Shown: one piece after another, positions 18,814 to 28,225 of the stretch
Position numbering within the stretch: the stretch's first letter is position 1
Layout of the letters: every line of letters begins with the position of its first letter
Assembly (NCBI RefSeq): GCF_003351145.1
Contig: NZ_QQSV01000001.1
Coordinates: 248,001-312,000 of the forward strand
Length of the DNA stretch: 64,000 nt
Reading direction: 5' to 3'
Source of the DNA: Meiothermus sp. QL-1
GTDB taxonomy: Bacteria; Deinococcota; Deinococci; Deinococcales; Thermaceae
Position numbers and translations under genes: made by a program
Notes under the pieces: model-generated
Database searches by the model: none
The model's input: the letters and a program-made list of their open reading frames with translations, nothing else
What the model was told of the DNA's origin: nothing

Positions 18814-20604
18814 GTGGCTGCGCTCGTCATCTACAAAGGCCGGCCTGCCCTGGCAGAGGAAAAAGGCGACAAGCTGGAGCTCCTCCTCCCCGATGGGGGC
18901 CGGGCCAGGGTTCGCCCCAAGGACGTGCTCCTCCTCCACCCAGGGCCTGCTTCCCTGGACCTGAAGGTGCCCCAGGGGGAGGCCGAGGCCGCCTGGGAGC
19001 TTCTGCAGGGGGAGCGGGTAAGTCTTCGGGAGCTGGCTGAGCTGGTCTATGGGGCCTTCACCCCGGAGGCTGCCTACGGGGCCTTCCTCCTGGCCCAGGC
19101 GGGGGAGCGCTTCGTGCTAGAAGGGGAGGGGGTGCGGGTCCGCACCCGGGAGGAGGTCCTGGCCCTGGAGGAGGCCAGAAAGCGCAAGGAGGAGCGGGAG
19201 AGGGCCTTCCAGGAGGCCCTGGAGCGCTTTCGCACCGGCCGTTTTCTCCCCGAGGACCGCCCCTTCCTCGCCGAGGTGGAGGCCCTGGCCCTGGGGGAGA
19301 AGCGGGAAAGCCGGGTGCTCAAGGCCCTGGGCCAGCCCGAGACCCCGGAGGCCGCCCACGGGCTCCTCCTCCGGCTTGGCCTTTGGCTTCGGGAAAACCC
19401 CCATCCGCGCCGGCTGGGCCTTCCCCTCACGCCCCCAGAGCTTCCCGTGCCCCCCTTGCCCCAGGAGGACCGGGTGGACCTCACCCACCTTCCCGCCTTC
19501 GCCATAGACGACGAGGGGAGCCAGGACCCGGACGACGCCCTCTTTGCCGAGAAGGTGGCGGAGGGGTTCCGCCTCCTGGTGCACGTGGCCGATGTGGCCG
19601 CCCTGGCGCCCCCGGGAAGCCCCCTGGACGAGGAGGCCATGCGCCGGGGGGCCAACCTCTACCTGCCCGAGGGCACGGTGCCCATGCTCCCCTTGGCCGT
19701 CACCCAGGCCTTGGGCCTGGGGCTGGGGGAGGTTTCCCCCGCCCTCACCTTTGAGCTTTGGGTCTCGGAGGCGGGGGAGCTCCTGGAGGAAAGGCTTTAC
19801 CTGAGCTGGGTGCGGGTGCAAAGGCTCACCTACGGGGAGGCCCTGGGGGTGCCTGCGCTTTCCCCCCTAAGGGCGGTGGCCCAGGCCTTTTACCGCAAGC
19901 GGCTTGCCCAAGGGGCCCTGGACATCCAGCTTCCCGAGGTGAAGGTGCGGGTGGAGGAGAGCGAGGTGCGCCTCACGCCCCTGCCCCCTTACGAGAGCCG
20001 CCTCTGGGTGCGGGAGGCCATGCTCCTGGCGGGGTATGCCGCCGCGCACCTGGCCCTGCGGGAGGGGCTTCCCTTCCCCTTCGCCACCCAGGAGGCCCCA
20101 AGCCGCCGGGTGGAGGGGGAGGGCCTGGCTGCCATGTGGGAGCAGCGCAAGGCCCTAAGGCGGGCCCAGCTCAAGGCGGTTCCCGCCCCCCACAAGGGGC
20201 TTGGCCTGCCCCTTTACGCCCAGGTGACGAGCCCCCTAAGGCGCTACCTGGACCTGGTGGCCCACCAGCAGCTCAGGGCCTGGCTCAAGGGGGCAAGGCC
20301 CCTTTCCCAAGGGGAGCTTCTGGAGCGGGTGGGGGCGGCGGAGGCGGTGGCCGATCTGGTGCGGGAGGCGGAGCGCAAGAGCAAGCTCCACTGGACCCTC
20401 CTCTACCTGAAGGAAAGGGGCTATGAGGGGCCGGGGGTCTTGGTGGAAAAGCGGGGTGGACAGGGGGTTTTCCTCCTACCGGAGTTGGCCCTCACCGCCC
20501 AGGTAGCCCTCTCCCAGCCCCTGCCCCTGAACGCGGCGGTCGTGCTGCGCTTTTTGGAGGCCGATTTAGCAGGTCTGGAGGGCCGCTTTGCCTTGGCGCC
20601 CTAG
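18814..20604 (+). CDS. RNase II/RNB-family exoribonuclease
   Basis: Protein of 596 residues from GTG 18814, which lies 7 bases after TATCCT (18801-18806). The catalytic RNB block shows AIDDEGSQDPDDALF near residue 230, with the Asp residues that bind Mg, followed by VHVADVAALAPPGSPLD, GTVPMLPLAVTQA and the C-terminal YAQVTSPLRRYLDLVAHQQL. The long N-terminal region lacks an obvious OB cold-shock motif. It degrades single-stranded RNA from the 3' end. This is the second RNB enzyme in the window (see rnr at 46.2-48.6 kb), and the last gene with Thermus-like codon use. Confidence 0.9.
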   Translation: MAALVIYKGRPALAEEKGDKLELLLPDGGRARVRPKDVLLLHPGPASLDLKVPQGEAEAAWELLQGERVSLRELAELVYGAFTPEAAYGAFLLAQAGERFVLEGEGVRVRTREEVLALEEARKRKEERERAFQEALERFRTGRFLPEDRPFLAEVEALALGEKRESRVLKALGQPETPEAAHGLLLRLGLWLRENPHPRRLGLPLTPPELPVPPLPQEDRVDLTHLPAFAIDDEGSQDPDDALFAEKVAEGFRLLVHVADVAALAPPGSPLDEEAMRRGANLYLPEGTVPMLPLAVTQALGLGLGEVSPALTFELWVSEAGELLEERLYLSWVRVQRLTYGEALGVPALSPLRAVAQAFYRKRLAQGALDIQLPEVKVRVEESEVRLTPLPPYESRLWVREAMLLAGYAAAHLALREGLPFPFATQEAPSRRVEGEGLAAMWEQRKALRRAQLKAVPAPHKGLGLPLYAQVTSPLRRYLDLVAHQQLRAWLKGARPLSQGELLERVGAAEAVADLVREAERKSKLHWTLLYLKERGYEGPGVLVEKRGGQGVFLLPELALTAQVALSQPLPLNAAVVLRFLEADLAGLEGRFALAP

Positions 20605-20606
20605 GG

Positions 20607-22190
20607 TCAGAAGGGCAGCTCGGCCCGCACCAGGGTTCCCTGTCCCTCGAGGGACTCCACCCAAAACTGCCCTCCTCGAGCCTCGACCCGCTCGCGCATC
20701 TGCATCAGGCCGAAGCCGCCCATGCTGTTTGGGGTGTGGTCTGCCCTGAACCCCTTGCCATTGTCGCGCACCTCCAGCACCCCGCCCCGTTCGCCCAGGG
20801 GCGTGAGGGTGATCTGGACCAGGCTAGGCCTGCCGTGCTTGGCCGCGTTGGCCAGGGCCTCCTGCAAAACCCGAAAAAGGACCAGCTCCGAGGCCTGGGA
20901 AAGCCCGATTTTCTCCGGTAGGCTGAGCCGGATGCGAAAACCGGCCTGCTCGGCAAAGGCCTGGGCGTAGCGCCGCACCGACTCCAGGAAGCCGTAGCGC
21001 TCGAGGTCAATGGGCCTCAAAGCAAAGATGCTCCGCCGCACCTCGCGGATCTGGGCGCGCAGGGTGTCCTTGACCTGCTGCAGCTCTTCCCGCGCCCGGC
21101 TGGGGTCGCTTTCCAGCAGGCGCTCGGCCAGGTCGAGCTTGAGGGCCATGAAGGCCAGGGCCTGCGCCACCCCGTCGTGGATTTCGCGGGCGATGCGGTT
21201 GCGCTCCTCGGTCAGGGCCAGCTCCTCGGCCCTCAGGTAGGCCTGGGCGTTGCGCACGGCCAGCGTAACCTGGGCAGCCAGGAAGCGCAGGAAGGGCAGC
21301 CGCTGGCGCAGGTTCTCGGCCTCGCCCTGGATCAGCAGGAGGCCCACCACGCTTTTTTCCCTGAGCGGCACGGCCAGAAGCTGTGTCTCCACGAAGACCG
21401 GGGCCTCCAGGGCCTCCTTCCAGGGGCCTTGGGGGAGGAAGGCGTGGGGCGAGAGGGATAGGTTGCGCATGGCCTGGGGCTGCAAAAAGCCCTCCTCGTC
21501 CAAAAGCAGCACCCCTCCGCCCCCAGCCTGGGCCCAGTCCAGGATGCGCTCCAGAAGTCTTTCCAAAAGCCTCTCCAGGTTGGCCTCGGCCCGCAGCGCC
21601 TGGTCGACCTCGTAAAGGGTGAGCAGGTCCCGGCTGCGGGAACGGGCCGACTCCAGCGCCCCGGCCACCTCGGTGGCCAGCACCCCCAGGAAGTTCTTCT
21701 CGTCTGCGGAGAGGGGTGGGGGAAGGGCGACCTCGAGCCGCCCCGCCATCCCCGGCAGGGGCATCTCGTAGACCTGGGTGGGAACGAAGCCCGCCGAGGT
21801 GGCCCGCACCCCCTCGAGCGAGATGGCCACCTCGCGCCCCAGGGCCCGGGCCACCTCCTGGGCTGCGGCCGACAGGGCCTGCTCCAGGTTGTCTGCAGCC
21901 GAGGCCCGCCGCAGGATGTTGCCCGCTGTAAGAAGCCGCCGGTTGACCTCCTCCAGCGCCCGCTGCGCCTCCTCGCGCTCCTGTACCTGCTGGGCGATCC
22001 ACTCCAGGGTCATCCAGGTAACCAGAGGCCCCACCAGGCCGTAGAATCCCAGGCGCAGCCAGAAGGCCGCGGGCTGCCCCTCGTAGGGCCCCAGGGAGAG
22101 CTCGAACAGCACCACCACCAGCACAATGGCCAGCGGCAGCACCAGCCGGTACAGCCGGATGAGCCGGTACAGGCTCGGCACCGCTTGCAT
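20607..22190 (-). CDS. Sensor histidine kinase, HisKA_3 type, with GAF domain(s)
   Basis: Protein of 527 residues. Two N-terminal membrane helices (about residues 15-32 and 45-65) are followed by a coiled segment, one or two GAF-like domains (residues about 90-310), then the phosphoacceptor block EERNRIAREIHDGVAQALAFM (HisKA_3) and the ATPase motifs LQEALANAAKHG, VRDNGKGF and GGFGLMQMRERVEARGG. This is the NarX/LiaS/DegS class that pairs with NarL-type response regulators. No such regulator is adjacent, so it is an orphan here. TAAGCT lies 6 bases before the ATG (leaderless). Confidence 0.92.
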   Translation of the reverse strand: MQAVPSLYRLIRLYRLVLPLAIVLVVVLFELSLGPYEGQPAAFWLRLGFYGLVGPLVTWMTLEWIAQQVQEREEAQRALEEVNRRLLTAGNILRRASAADNLEQALSAAAQEVARALGREVAISLEGVRATSAGFVPTQVYEMPLPGMAGRLEVALPPPLSADEKNFLGVLATEVAGALESARSRSRDLLTLYEVDQALRAEANLERLLERLLERILDWAQAGGGGVLLLDEEGFLQPQAMRNLSLSPHAFLPQGPWKEALEAPVFVETQLLAVPLREKSVVGLLLIQGEAENLRQRLPFLRFLAAQVTLAVRNAQAYLRAEELALTEERNRIAREIHDGVAQALAFMALKLDLAERLLESDPSRAREELQQVKDTLRAQIREVRRSIFALRPIDLERYGFLESVRRYAQAFAEQAGFRIRLSLPEKIGLSQASELVLFRVLQEALANAAKHGRPSLVQITLTPLGERGGVLEVRDNGKGFRADHTPNSMGGFGLMQMRERVEARGGQFWVESLEGQGTLVRAELPF

Positions 22191-22204
22191 GGCTCGAGCT
22201 TACC

Positions 22205-22978
22205 CTAGGCCTCGGGGTCGGTCTTGCGCCGTCCGTGGGCGGCGTACCAGCGGCTTTGGTGGAGGAAGCCGCGCAGAAACTGCACCTCGCCCGGGGTCAG
22301 GTGGGCCTTGTGCAGCAGGCGGCGGAATCGGCGCATGGTGTAGGGCAGCCGGCGCTCGTCGGTGAAGCCGATGCGCAAGACGTACTCCCTCAGGTCCTCG
22401 AAGAGGCGCTCCAGGGCCTCCCGCTCGGCCAGGGGGTCGGGGAGGGGCGGGGGCGGGGTCTGGGCCAGGCAGAAGACCTCGTAGCACAGGATGAGCACCG
22501 CCTGGGCCAGGTTGAGGCTGGGCTGCTTGGGCGAGGTAGGGATGCGCACGATAAGCTGGGAAAGGTCGATCTCCTCCTTGGTAAGGCCCGAGGTCTCTCG
22601 GCCGAAGACCAGCGCCACCACCCCTTGTGGTGCTACGCGGGCCACTGCCTCAGCCATGGGCCTGGGCCCCACCAGGGGGCCGGTGTATATCTCCCGCTCG
22701 CGCACGGTGGTGCCTACCACCAGCCGGGCCTCGGCCACTGCCTCGGGCAGCCGCGTCGCCACCTTCAGGCCCGCCAGCACCTCCTCGGCGTGCACCGCCA
22801 AACGGTAGGCTAGGGAGTCCTTGGGGGGTTTTTCCAGGTCCTCCAGCACCCTGGGCTCGGGGGCTACCAGCCAGAGGTCCTCCAGGCCGAAGTTCTGCAT
22901 GGCCCGCGCCACAGCCCCCACGTTCATGGGCTCCTGGCTGCCTACCAGCACGACGCGGATGTTTCTGAGCCAGTCCAT
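22205..22978 (-). CDS. TrmJ/TrmH-type SPOUT RNA methyltransferase
   Basis: Protein of 257 residues with IRVVLVGSQEPMNVGAVARAMQNFG (SPOUT motif 1), ALVFGRETSGLTKEEIDL (motif 2) and RIPTSPKQPSLNLAQAVLILCYE (motif 3), matching TrmJ, which 2'-O-methylates position 32 of tRNAs, more closely than TrmH. A TAGGCT box sits 7 bases before the ATG, so it may be transcribed separately from the upstream ilvD gene. Confidence 0.88.
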   Translation of the reverse strand: MDWLRNIRVVLVGSQEPMNVGAVARAMQNFGLEDLWLVAPEPRVLEDLEKPPKDSLAYRLAVHAEEVLAGLKVATRLPEAVAEARLVVGTTVREREIYTGPLVGPRPMAEAVARVAPQGVVALVFGRETSGLTKEEIDLSQLIVRIPTSPKQPSLNLAQAVLILCYEVFCLAQTPPPPLPDPLAEREALERLFEDLREYVLRIGFTDERRLPYTMRRFRRLLHKAHLTPGEVQFLRGFLHQSRWYAAHGRRKTDPEA

Positions 22979-22994
22979 CGGCCCTAGCCTACGC

Positions 22995-24659
22995 CTACTC
23001 GGGCCTCAGGAGCACCGCCCCCTCTCGAGCACTGCTCACCAGAGCAGCGTAGCGGGCGAACAGGCCGGTTTTGTAGTGGGGCTTGGGCGGCTTCCAGGCC
23101 CTGGCCCGCTTGGCGAGCTCTTTTGGGGAGACCTCGAGGTCCAGAATTCCCCGGTCGCAGTCGATGGATATGATATCCCCTTCCTCGACCAGGGCGATGG
23201 GGCCGCCCACCTGGGCCTCGGGGGCCACGTGGCCAATCATCAACCCCCTCGTGCCCCCCGAGAAACGTCCATCCGTTACCAGCGCCACATAGGGGCCAAG
23301 CCCCTCGCCCACCAGGGCCGAGGTCACCGAGAGCATCTCGGGCATCCCCGGGGCTCCCTTGGGCCCCTCGTAGCGGATGACCACCACGTCCCCGGGCTTG
23401 ATCTTTTTCTTCAACACGGCCTTCATGGCCGCCTCCTCGCCGTCGAAGACCCGGGCCGGGCCGCGGAAGACTTTGGTCTCGGTGCCGACCAGTTTGAGCA
23501 CAGCCCCCTCCGGGGCCAGCGTGCCCTTCAGCACCCGCAGGCCGCCCTCGGGCTTGAAGGGGTTCTGGGCGGTGGCGACCACTTTTTGCCCGGGGGTCTC
23601 CTGGGCGTCCTTGGTCTCTTCCCACAGGGTCTTGCCGCTTATGGTCATCTGGTCGCCATCGATGAGCCCGCCTTCTATAAGCCGCCGAATGACCAGGGGA
23701 ATACCCCCAGCCTCCCAAAGCTCCCAGGCGGTGTACTGCCCCCAGGGGCGCATGTCAGCGATAACGGGGGTCTTGCGCGAGATCTTATCGAACTCCTCCA
23801 AAGTGAGCTTGATGCCGGCCTCCCGGGCCACGGCCAGAAGGTGCAGCACCGCGTTGGTGGAGCCCCCAGTGGCGGCCACCGCTGCGATGGCGTTGGTGAA
23901 GGACTTCTTGGTGAGGAAGCTTTTGGGTGTGCGGCCATGCCGAATGGCATCGGCCAGAATCCGCATGGCCCGGCGCCCGGCCTCCTTTTTCTCCGGGGCT
24001 ACGGCAGGGATGGCGTTGTAGCCGATGGGGGAGAAGCCCATCACCTCCAGCACCATGGCCATGGTGTTGGCGGTGTACTGCCCTCCGCAGGCCCCAGGGC
24101 CGGGAACCGCGGTGCGCTCCACCTCCAAAAGCTCCTCCTCGCTGATTTTTCCTGCGGCATACTCGCCCACCGCCTCGAAAACCGAGACGATGGTCTGCTT
24201 CTTGCCGCGGAGGACTCCGGGGGCAATCGAGCCTCCATAGAGCACCAGGCTGGGCACGTTGGCCCGGATCACCCCCATCATGCCCCCGGGGTTGGTCTTG
24301 TCGCAGGCCACCAGGGCCACCATCCCGTCGTAGAGGTAGCCCTGGGCGATGAGCTCGATGGAATCAGCTATGACCTCGCGGCTTATCAAGGAGGCCCGCA
24401 TGCCCACCGTGCCCATGCTGATGCCGTCGGAGATGGCCGGGGCGCCGAACTCAAAGGTTTGGAAGCCCGCTTCCCGGGCGGCCGCCTTGAGGTCGGCGGC
24501 CAGCTCCCGCAGGTGGAAGTTGCAGGGCATCCCCTCGGTCCAGGTGTTGACGATGCCCACCCAGGGGAGCTTGAACTCCTCGTCGCCAATGCCCACCGCC
24601 CGGAGCATGGCCCGGGCTGGGGCTTGCTTGGGGCCTTTTTTGATGATGTCGGAGCGCAT
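22995..24659 (-). CDS. ilvD: Dihydroxy-acid dehydratase
   Basis: Protein of 554 residues with the cluster-binding cysteines in [21 protein letters not shown] and [14 protein letters not shown], and the C-terminal [22 protein letters not shown]. It catalyses the fourth step of isoleucine and valine synthesis. ATG 24659 is chosen with gagg six bases upstream; a GTG two codons earlier is possible. It is the distal gene of the leu operon string, 15 bases after leuB. Confidence 0.96.
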   Translation of the reverse strand: MRSDIIKKGPKQAPARAMLRAVGIGDEEFKLPWVGIVNTWTEGMPCNFHLRELAADLKAAAREAGFQTFEFGAPAISDGISMGTVGMRASLISREVIADSIELIAQGYLYDGMVALVACDKTNPGGMMGVIRANVPSLVLYGGSIAPGVLRGKKQTIVSVFEAVGEYAAGKISEEELLEVERTAVPGPGACGGQYTANTMAMVLEVMGFSPIGYNAIPAVAPEKKEAGRRAMRILADAIRHGRTPKSFLTKKSFTNAIAAVAATGGSTNAVLHLLAVAREAGIKLTLEEFDKISRKTPVIADMRPWGQYTAWELWEAGGIPLVIRRLIEGGLIDGDQMTISGKTLWEETKDAQETPGQKVVATAQNPFKPEGGLRVLKGTLAPEGAVLKLVGTETKVFRGPARVFDGEEAAMKAVLKKKIKPGDVVVIRYEGPKGAPGMPEMLSVTSALVGEGLGPYVALVTDGRFSGGTRGLMIGHVAPEAQVGGPIALVEEGDIISIDCDRGILDLEVSPKELAKRARAWKPPKPHYKTGLFARYAALVSSAREGAVLLRPE

Positions 24660-24674
24660 GGTCACCTCGGGGAA

Positions 24675-26342
<1,668 letters not shown>

Positions 26343-26343
<1 letters not shown>

Positions 26344-26558
26344 TACTCCTCCTTGTCCCTGAAAAAAGCCATGATGTTCCAGATGCCCACGATGGCGGCG
26401 GCCGCCGAGAGGGCAAAGCCCAGGGTAAAGACCAGCCAGGCCGCGGTGGGGTTTGCTTCCAGGTTGCCCAGCCAAACCCCCAGGGTGGCGATGGAGAGCA
26501 GGACCGAGAGGGCCATCAGCGCCACCCCCAAGAGCAGCTTCCTAGGTGCCAAGCCCAC
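26343..26558 (-). CDS. Small two-helix membrane protein inside the leu operon
   Basis: Protein of 71 residues with two membrane helices (about residues 8-28 and 40-63) and a charged C-terminus (FFRDKEE). It sits between leuC and leuD and is coupled to leuD by a TAATG junction, so it is surely expressed with leucine synthesis. No family recognised; no leucine-transport motif is visible. It may help localise or stabilise an enzyme, or be an unrelated passenger. Confidence 0.7.
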
Positions 26559-26603
26559 CTCCTGGGCGTGTGTTTCCCATATCCCCAGGCTAGCACAGGG
26601 GGC

Positions 26604-28025
26604 CTAGGCCCCTACCAGCTCGGCCCCGAAGACCTCCCGCGCGTCGCTAATGCGGCCGGTAACCGCGGCGGCCACCACCATCACCGGGCTCATCAGGACG
26701 GTGCGGCCGGTGGGGCTGCCCTGGCGGCCCTTGAAGTTGCGGTTGGAGGAGGAGGCGCAAAGCTCGTCCCCCACCAGCCGGTCGGGGTTCATAGCCAGGC
26801 ACATGCTGCACCCGGCCCCGCGCCACTCAAACCCAGCCTGGCGGAATATCTCGGCGATGCCCTCCTCCTCGCACTGCCGGGCGACCTGCTGCGAGCCCGG
26901 CACCGCGATGGCCCGCACCCCCGGGGCCACCTTGCGGCCCTTGAGGTATTTGGCCGCCTCGCGGAAGTCGGAGATGCGCCCGTTGGTGCAGCTTCCCAGG
27001 AAGGCCACGTCCACCTTCACGCCCTTGATGGGCTGGCCCGGCTTCAGCTTCATGTGGGCCAAAGCCTCCTCGATGGCCGCCCGCTGGGCCTCGGGGTAGT
27101 GGGCGGGGTCCGGCACCCGCTCGTCGATGGCGCAGCCCTGGCCGGGGTTGATGCCCCAGGTCACGGTGGGGGCGATGTCTTCGGCGCGGATGTTCACCAC
27201 GTCGTCGTAGTGGGCATCGGGGTCCGAGGCCAGCGCCCGCCAGCGGGCCACCGCCTTGTCCCACTCCTCCCCTTTGGGCGCGTAGGGCCGGCCCTTCAGG
27301 TAGGCGAAGGTGGTCTCGTCGGGGTTGACATAGCCGATGCGGGCGCCCCCCTCGATGCTCATGTTGCAGACCGTCATCCGCTCCTCCATGCTGAAGCGCT
27401 CGAAGACCTCCCCGCCGTACTCGTAGGCGTAGCCCAGCCCCCCGTTGACCCCGAGGGTGCGGATGATGTGCAGGATCACATCTTTGGCGTAGACCCCGGG
27501 GCCCAGCCGGCCGTTCACGTTGATGCGCCGGACCTTGAGCTTGCTCACCGCCATGGTCTGGGTGGCCAGGACGTCGCGCACCTGGGTGGTCCCGATGCCA
27601 AAGGCGATGGCCCCGAAGGCCCCGTGGGTCGAGGTGTGGGAGTCGCCGCAGGCGATGGTCATGCCGGGCTGGGTGATGCCGTTTTCGGGGCCGATTACGT
27701 GCACGATGCCCTGCCGCCCCGAATCCACATCGAAGAAGGTGATCCCGTGCTCGGCCACGTTCTTGCGCAGCTCGCGGATCATCTCGTCGGCCTGGGGGTC
27801 CTCGAAGGGCTCTAAAAGCGAGTGGGTGGGCACGATGTGGTCCACGGTGGCGAAGGTGCGCTCGGGGTAGCGCACCTTGAGCCCCAGGTCGCGCAGCATG
27901 CCGAAGGCCTGCGGGCTGGTGACCTCGTGGATCAGGTGAACGTCGATGAAGAGCTGGGTTTGTCCGTTGGGCAGGGTGCGGAGGGCGTGGGCCTCCCAGA
28001 CTTTCTCGTACAGGCTTTTTCCCAT
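26604..28025 (-). CDS. leuC: 3-isopropylmalate dehydratase large subunit
   Basis: Protein of 473 residues of the aconitase family. The three iron-sulfur cysteines are seen in [17 protein letters not shown] and [15 protein letters not shown], and [14 protein letters not shown] is the conserved substrate block. ATG 28025 has a ggagagcaag ribosome site; an upstream frame extension lacks family similarity. First structural gene of the leu operon, preceded by a leader of about 110 bases with a tiny ORF. Confidence 0.96.
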   Translation of the reverse strand: MGKSLYEKVWEAHALRTLPNGQTQLFIDVHLIHEVTSPQAFGMLRDLGLKVRYPERTFATVDHIVPTHSLLEPFEDPQADEMIRELRKNVAEHGITFFDVDSGRQGIVHVIGPENGITQPGMTIACGDSHTSTHGAFGAIAFGIGTTQVRDVLATQTMAVSKLKVRRINVNGRLGPGVYAKDVILHIIRTLGVNGGLGYAYEYGGEVFERFSMEERMTVCNMSIEGGARIGYVNPDETTFAYLKGRPYAPKGEEWDKAVARWRALASDPDAHYDDVVNIRAEDIAPTVTWGINPGQGCAIDERVPDPAHYPEAQRAAIEEALAHMKLKPGQPIKGVKVDVAFLGSCTNGRISDFREAAKYLKGRKVAPGVRAIAVPGSQQVARQCEEEGIAEIFRQAGFEWRGAGCSMCLAMNPDRLVGDELCASSSNRNFKGRQGSPTGRTVLMSPVMVVAAAVTGRISDAREVFGAELVGA

Positions 28026-28095
28026 CTTGCTCTCCTGGATGCCGAGAGACCCCAGAGAGGCCCCGGGGTCCCGCTCCACGCTGCCTGGACCCCTC

Positions 28096-28134
28096 CTAGG
28101 AGCCTAGACGGCGTGGCTTTGCTCGGTGCGACAT
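28096..28134 (-). CDS. Possible 12-residue leader peptide of the leu operon
   Basis: ATG 28134 lies 8 bases after the leuC promoter's -10 box and opens [12 protein letters not shown]-stop. It holds a single leucine, coded by CTA, a codon that is unusual in this GC-rich genome. The stop falls in a CTCCTAGGAG palindrome (28093-28102). Its position at the very 5' end suits a leader peptide that senses charged tRNA-Leu, but one Leu codon is weak evidence. Confidence 0.35.
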   Translation of the reverse strand: MSHRAKPRRLGS

Positions 28135-28142
28135 CAAGCCTG

Positions 28143-28172
28143 AGTATAGACTTTGGTATACCAAAAGGTCAA
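28143..28172 (-). promoter_or_regulatory. leu operon promoter with a palindrome in its spacer
   Basis: Minus strand: -35 TTGACC (28167-28172), 18-base spacer, -10 TATACT (28143-28148). The spacer contains the perfect 14-bp palindrome TTTGGTATACCAAA (28152-28165), placed where a regulator would block or activate RNA polymerase. The core TTGGTATACC recurs at two other intergenic sites in the window. Confidence 0.75.
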
Positions 28173-28183
28173 GCCCGGGTGGA

Positions 28184-28215
28184 GTAGACTAGGGCCTTGG
28201 GCCCCTAGGGGCCCA
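28184..28215 (+). promoter_or_regulatory. mfd: Probable mfd promoter element and 18-bp palindrome in the leader
   Basis: A -10-like TAGACT at 28184-28189 would start transcription near 28196. It is followed by the perfect palindrome TGGGCCCCTAGGGGCCCA (28198-28215), 10 bases before the mfd start codon. In RNA this could form a hairpin with a CUAG loop near the ribosome site; in DNA it could bind a protein. No -35 is obvious. Confidence 0.5.
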
Positions 28216-28225
28216 GTCTGTTGGC

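Noticed and set aside
28026-28140. A T-box leader before leuC.
   Set aside because: The T-box consensus (AGGGTGG-ACCGCG) is not present; GGAGCGGGACCCC is only loosely similar.
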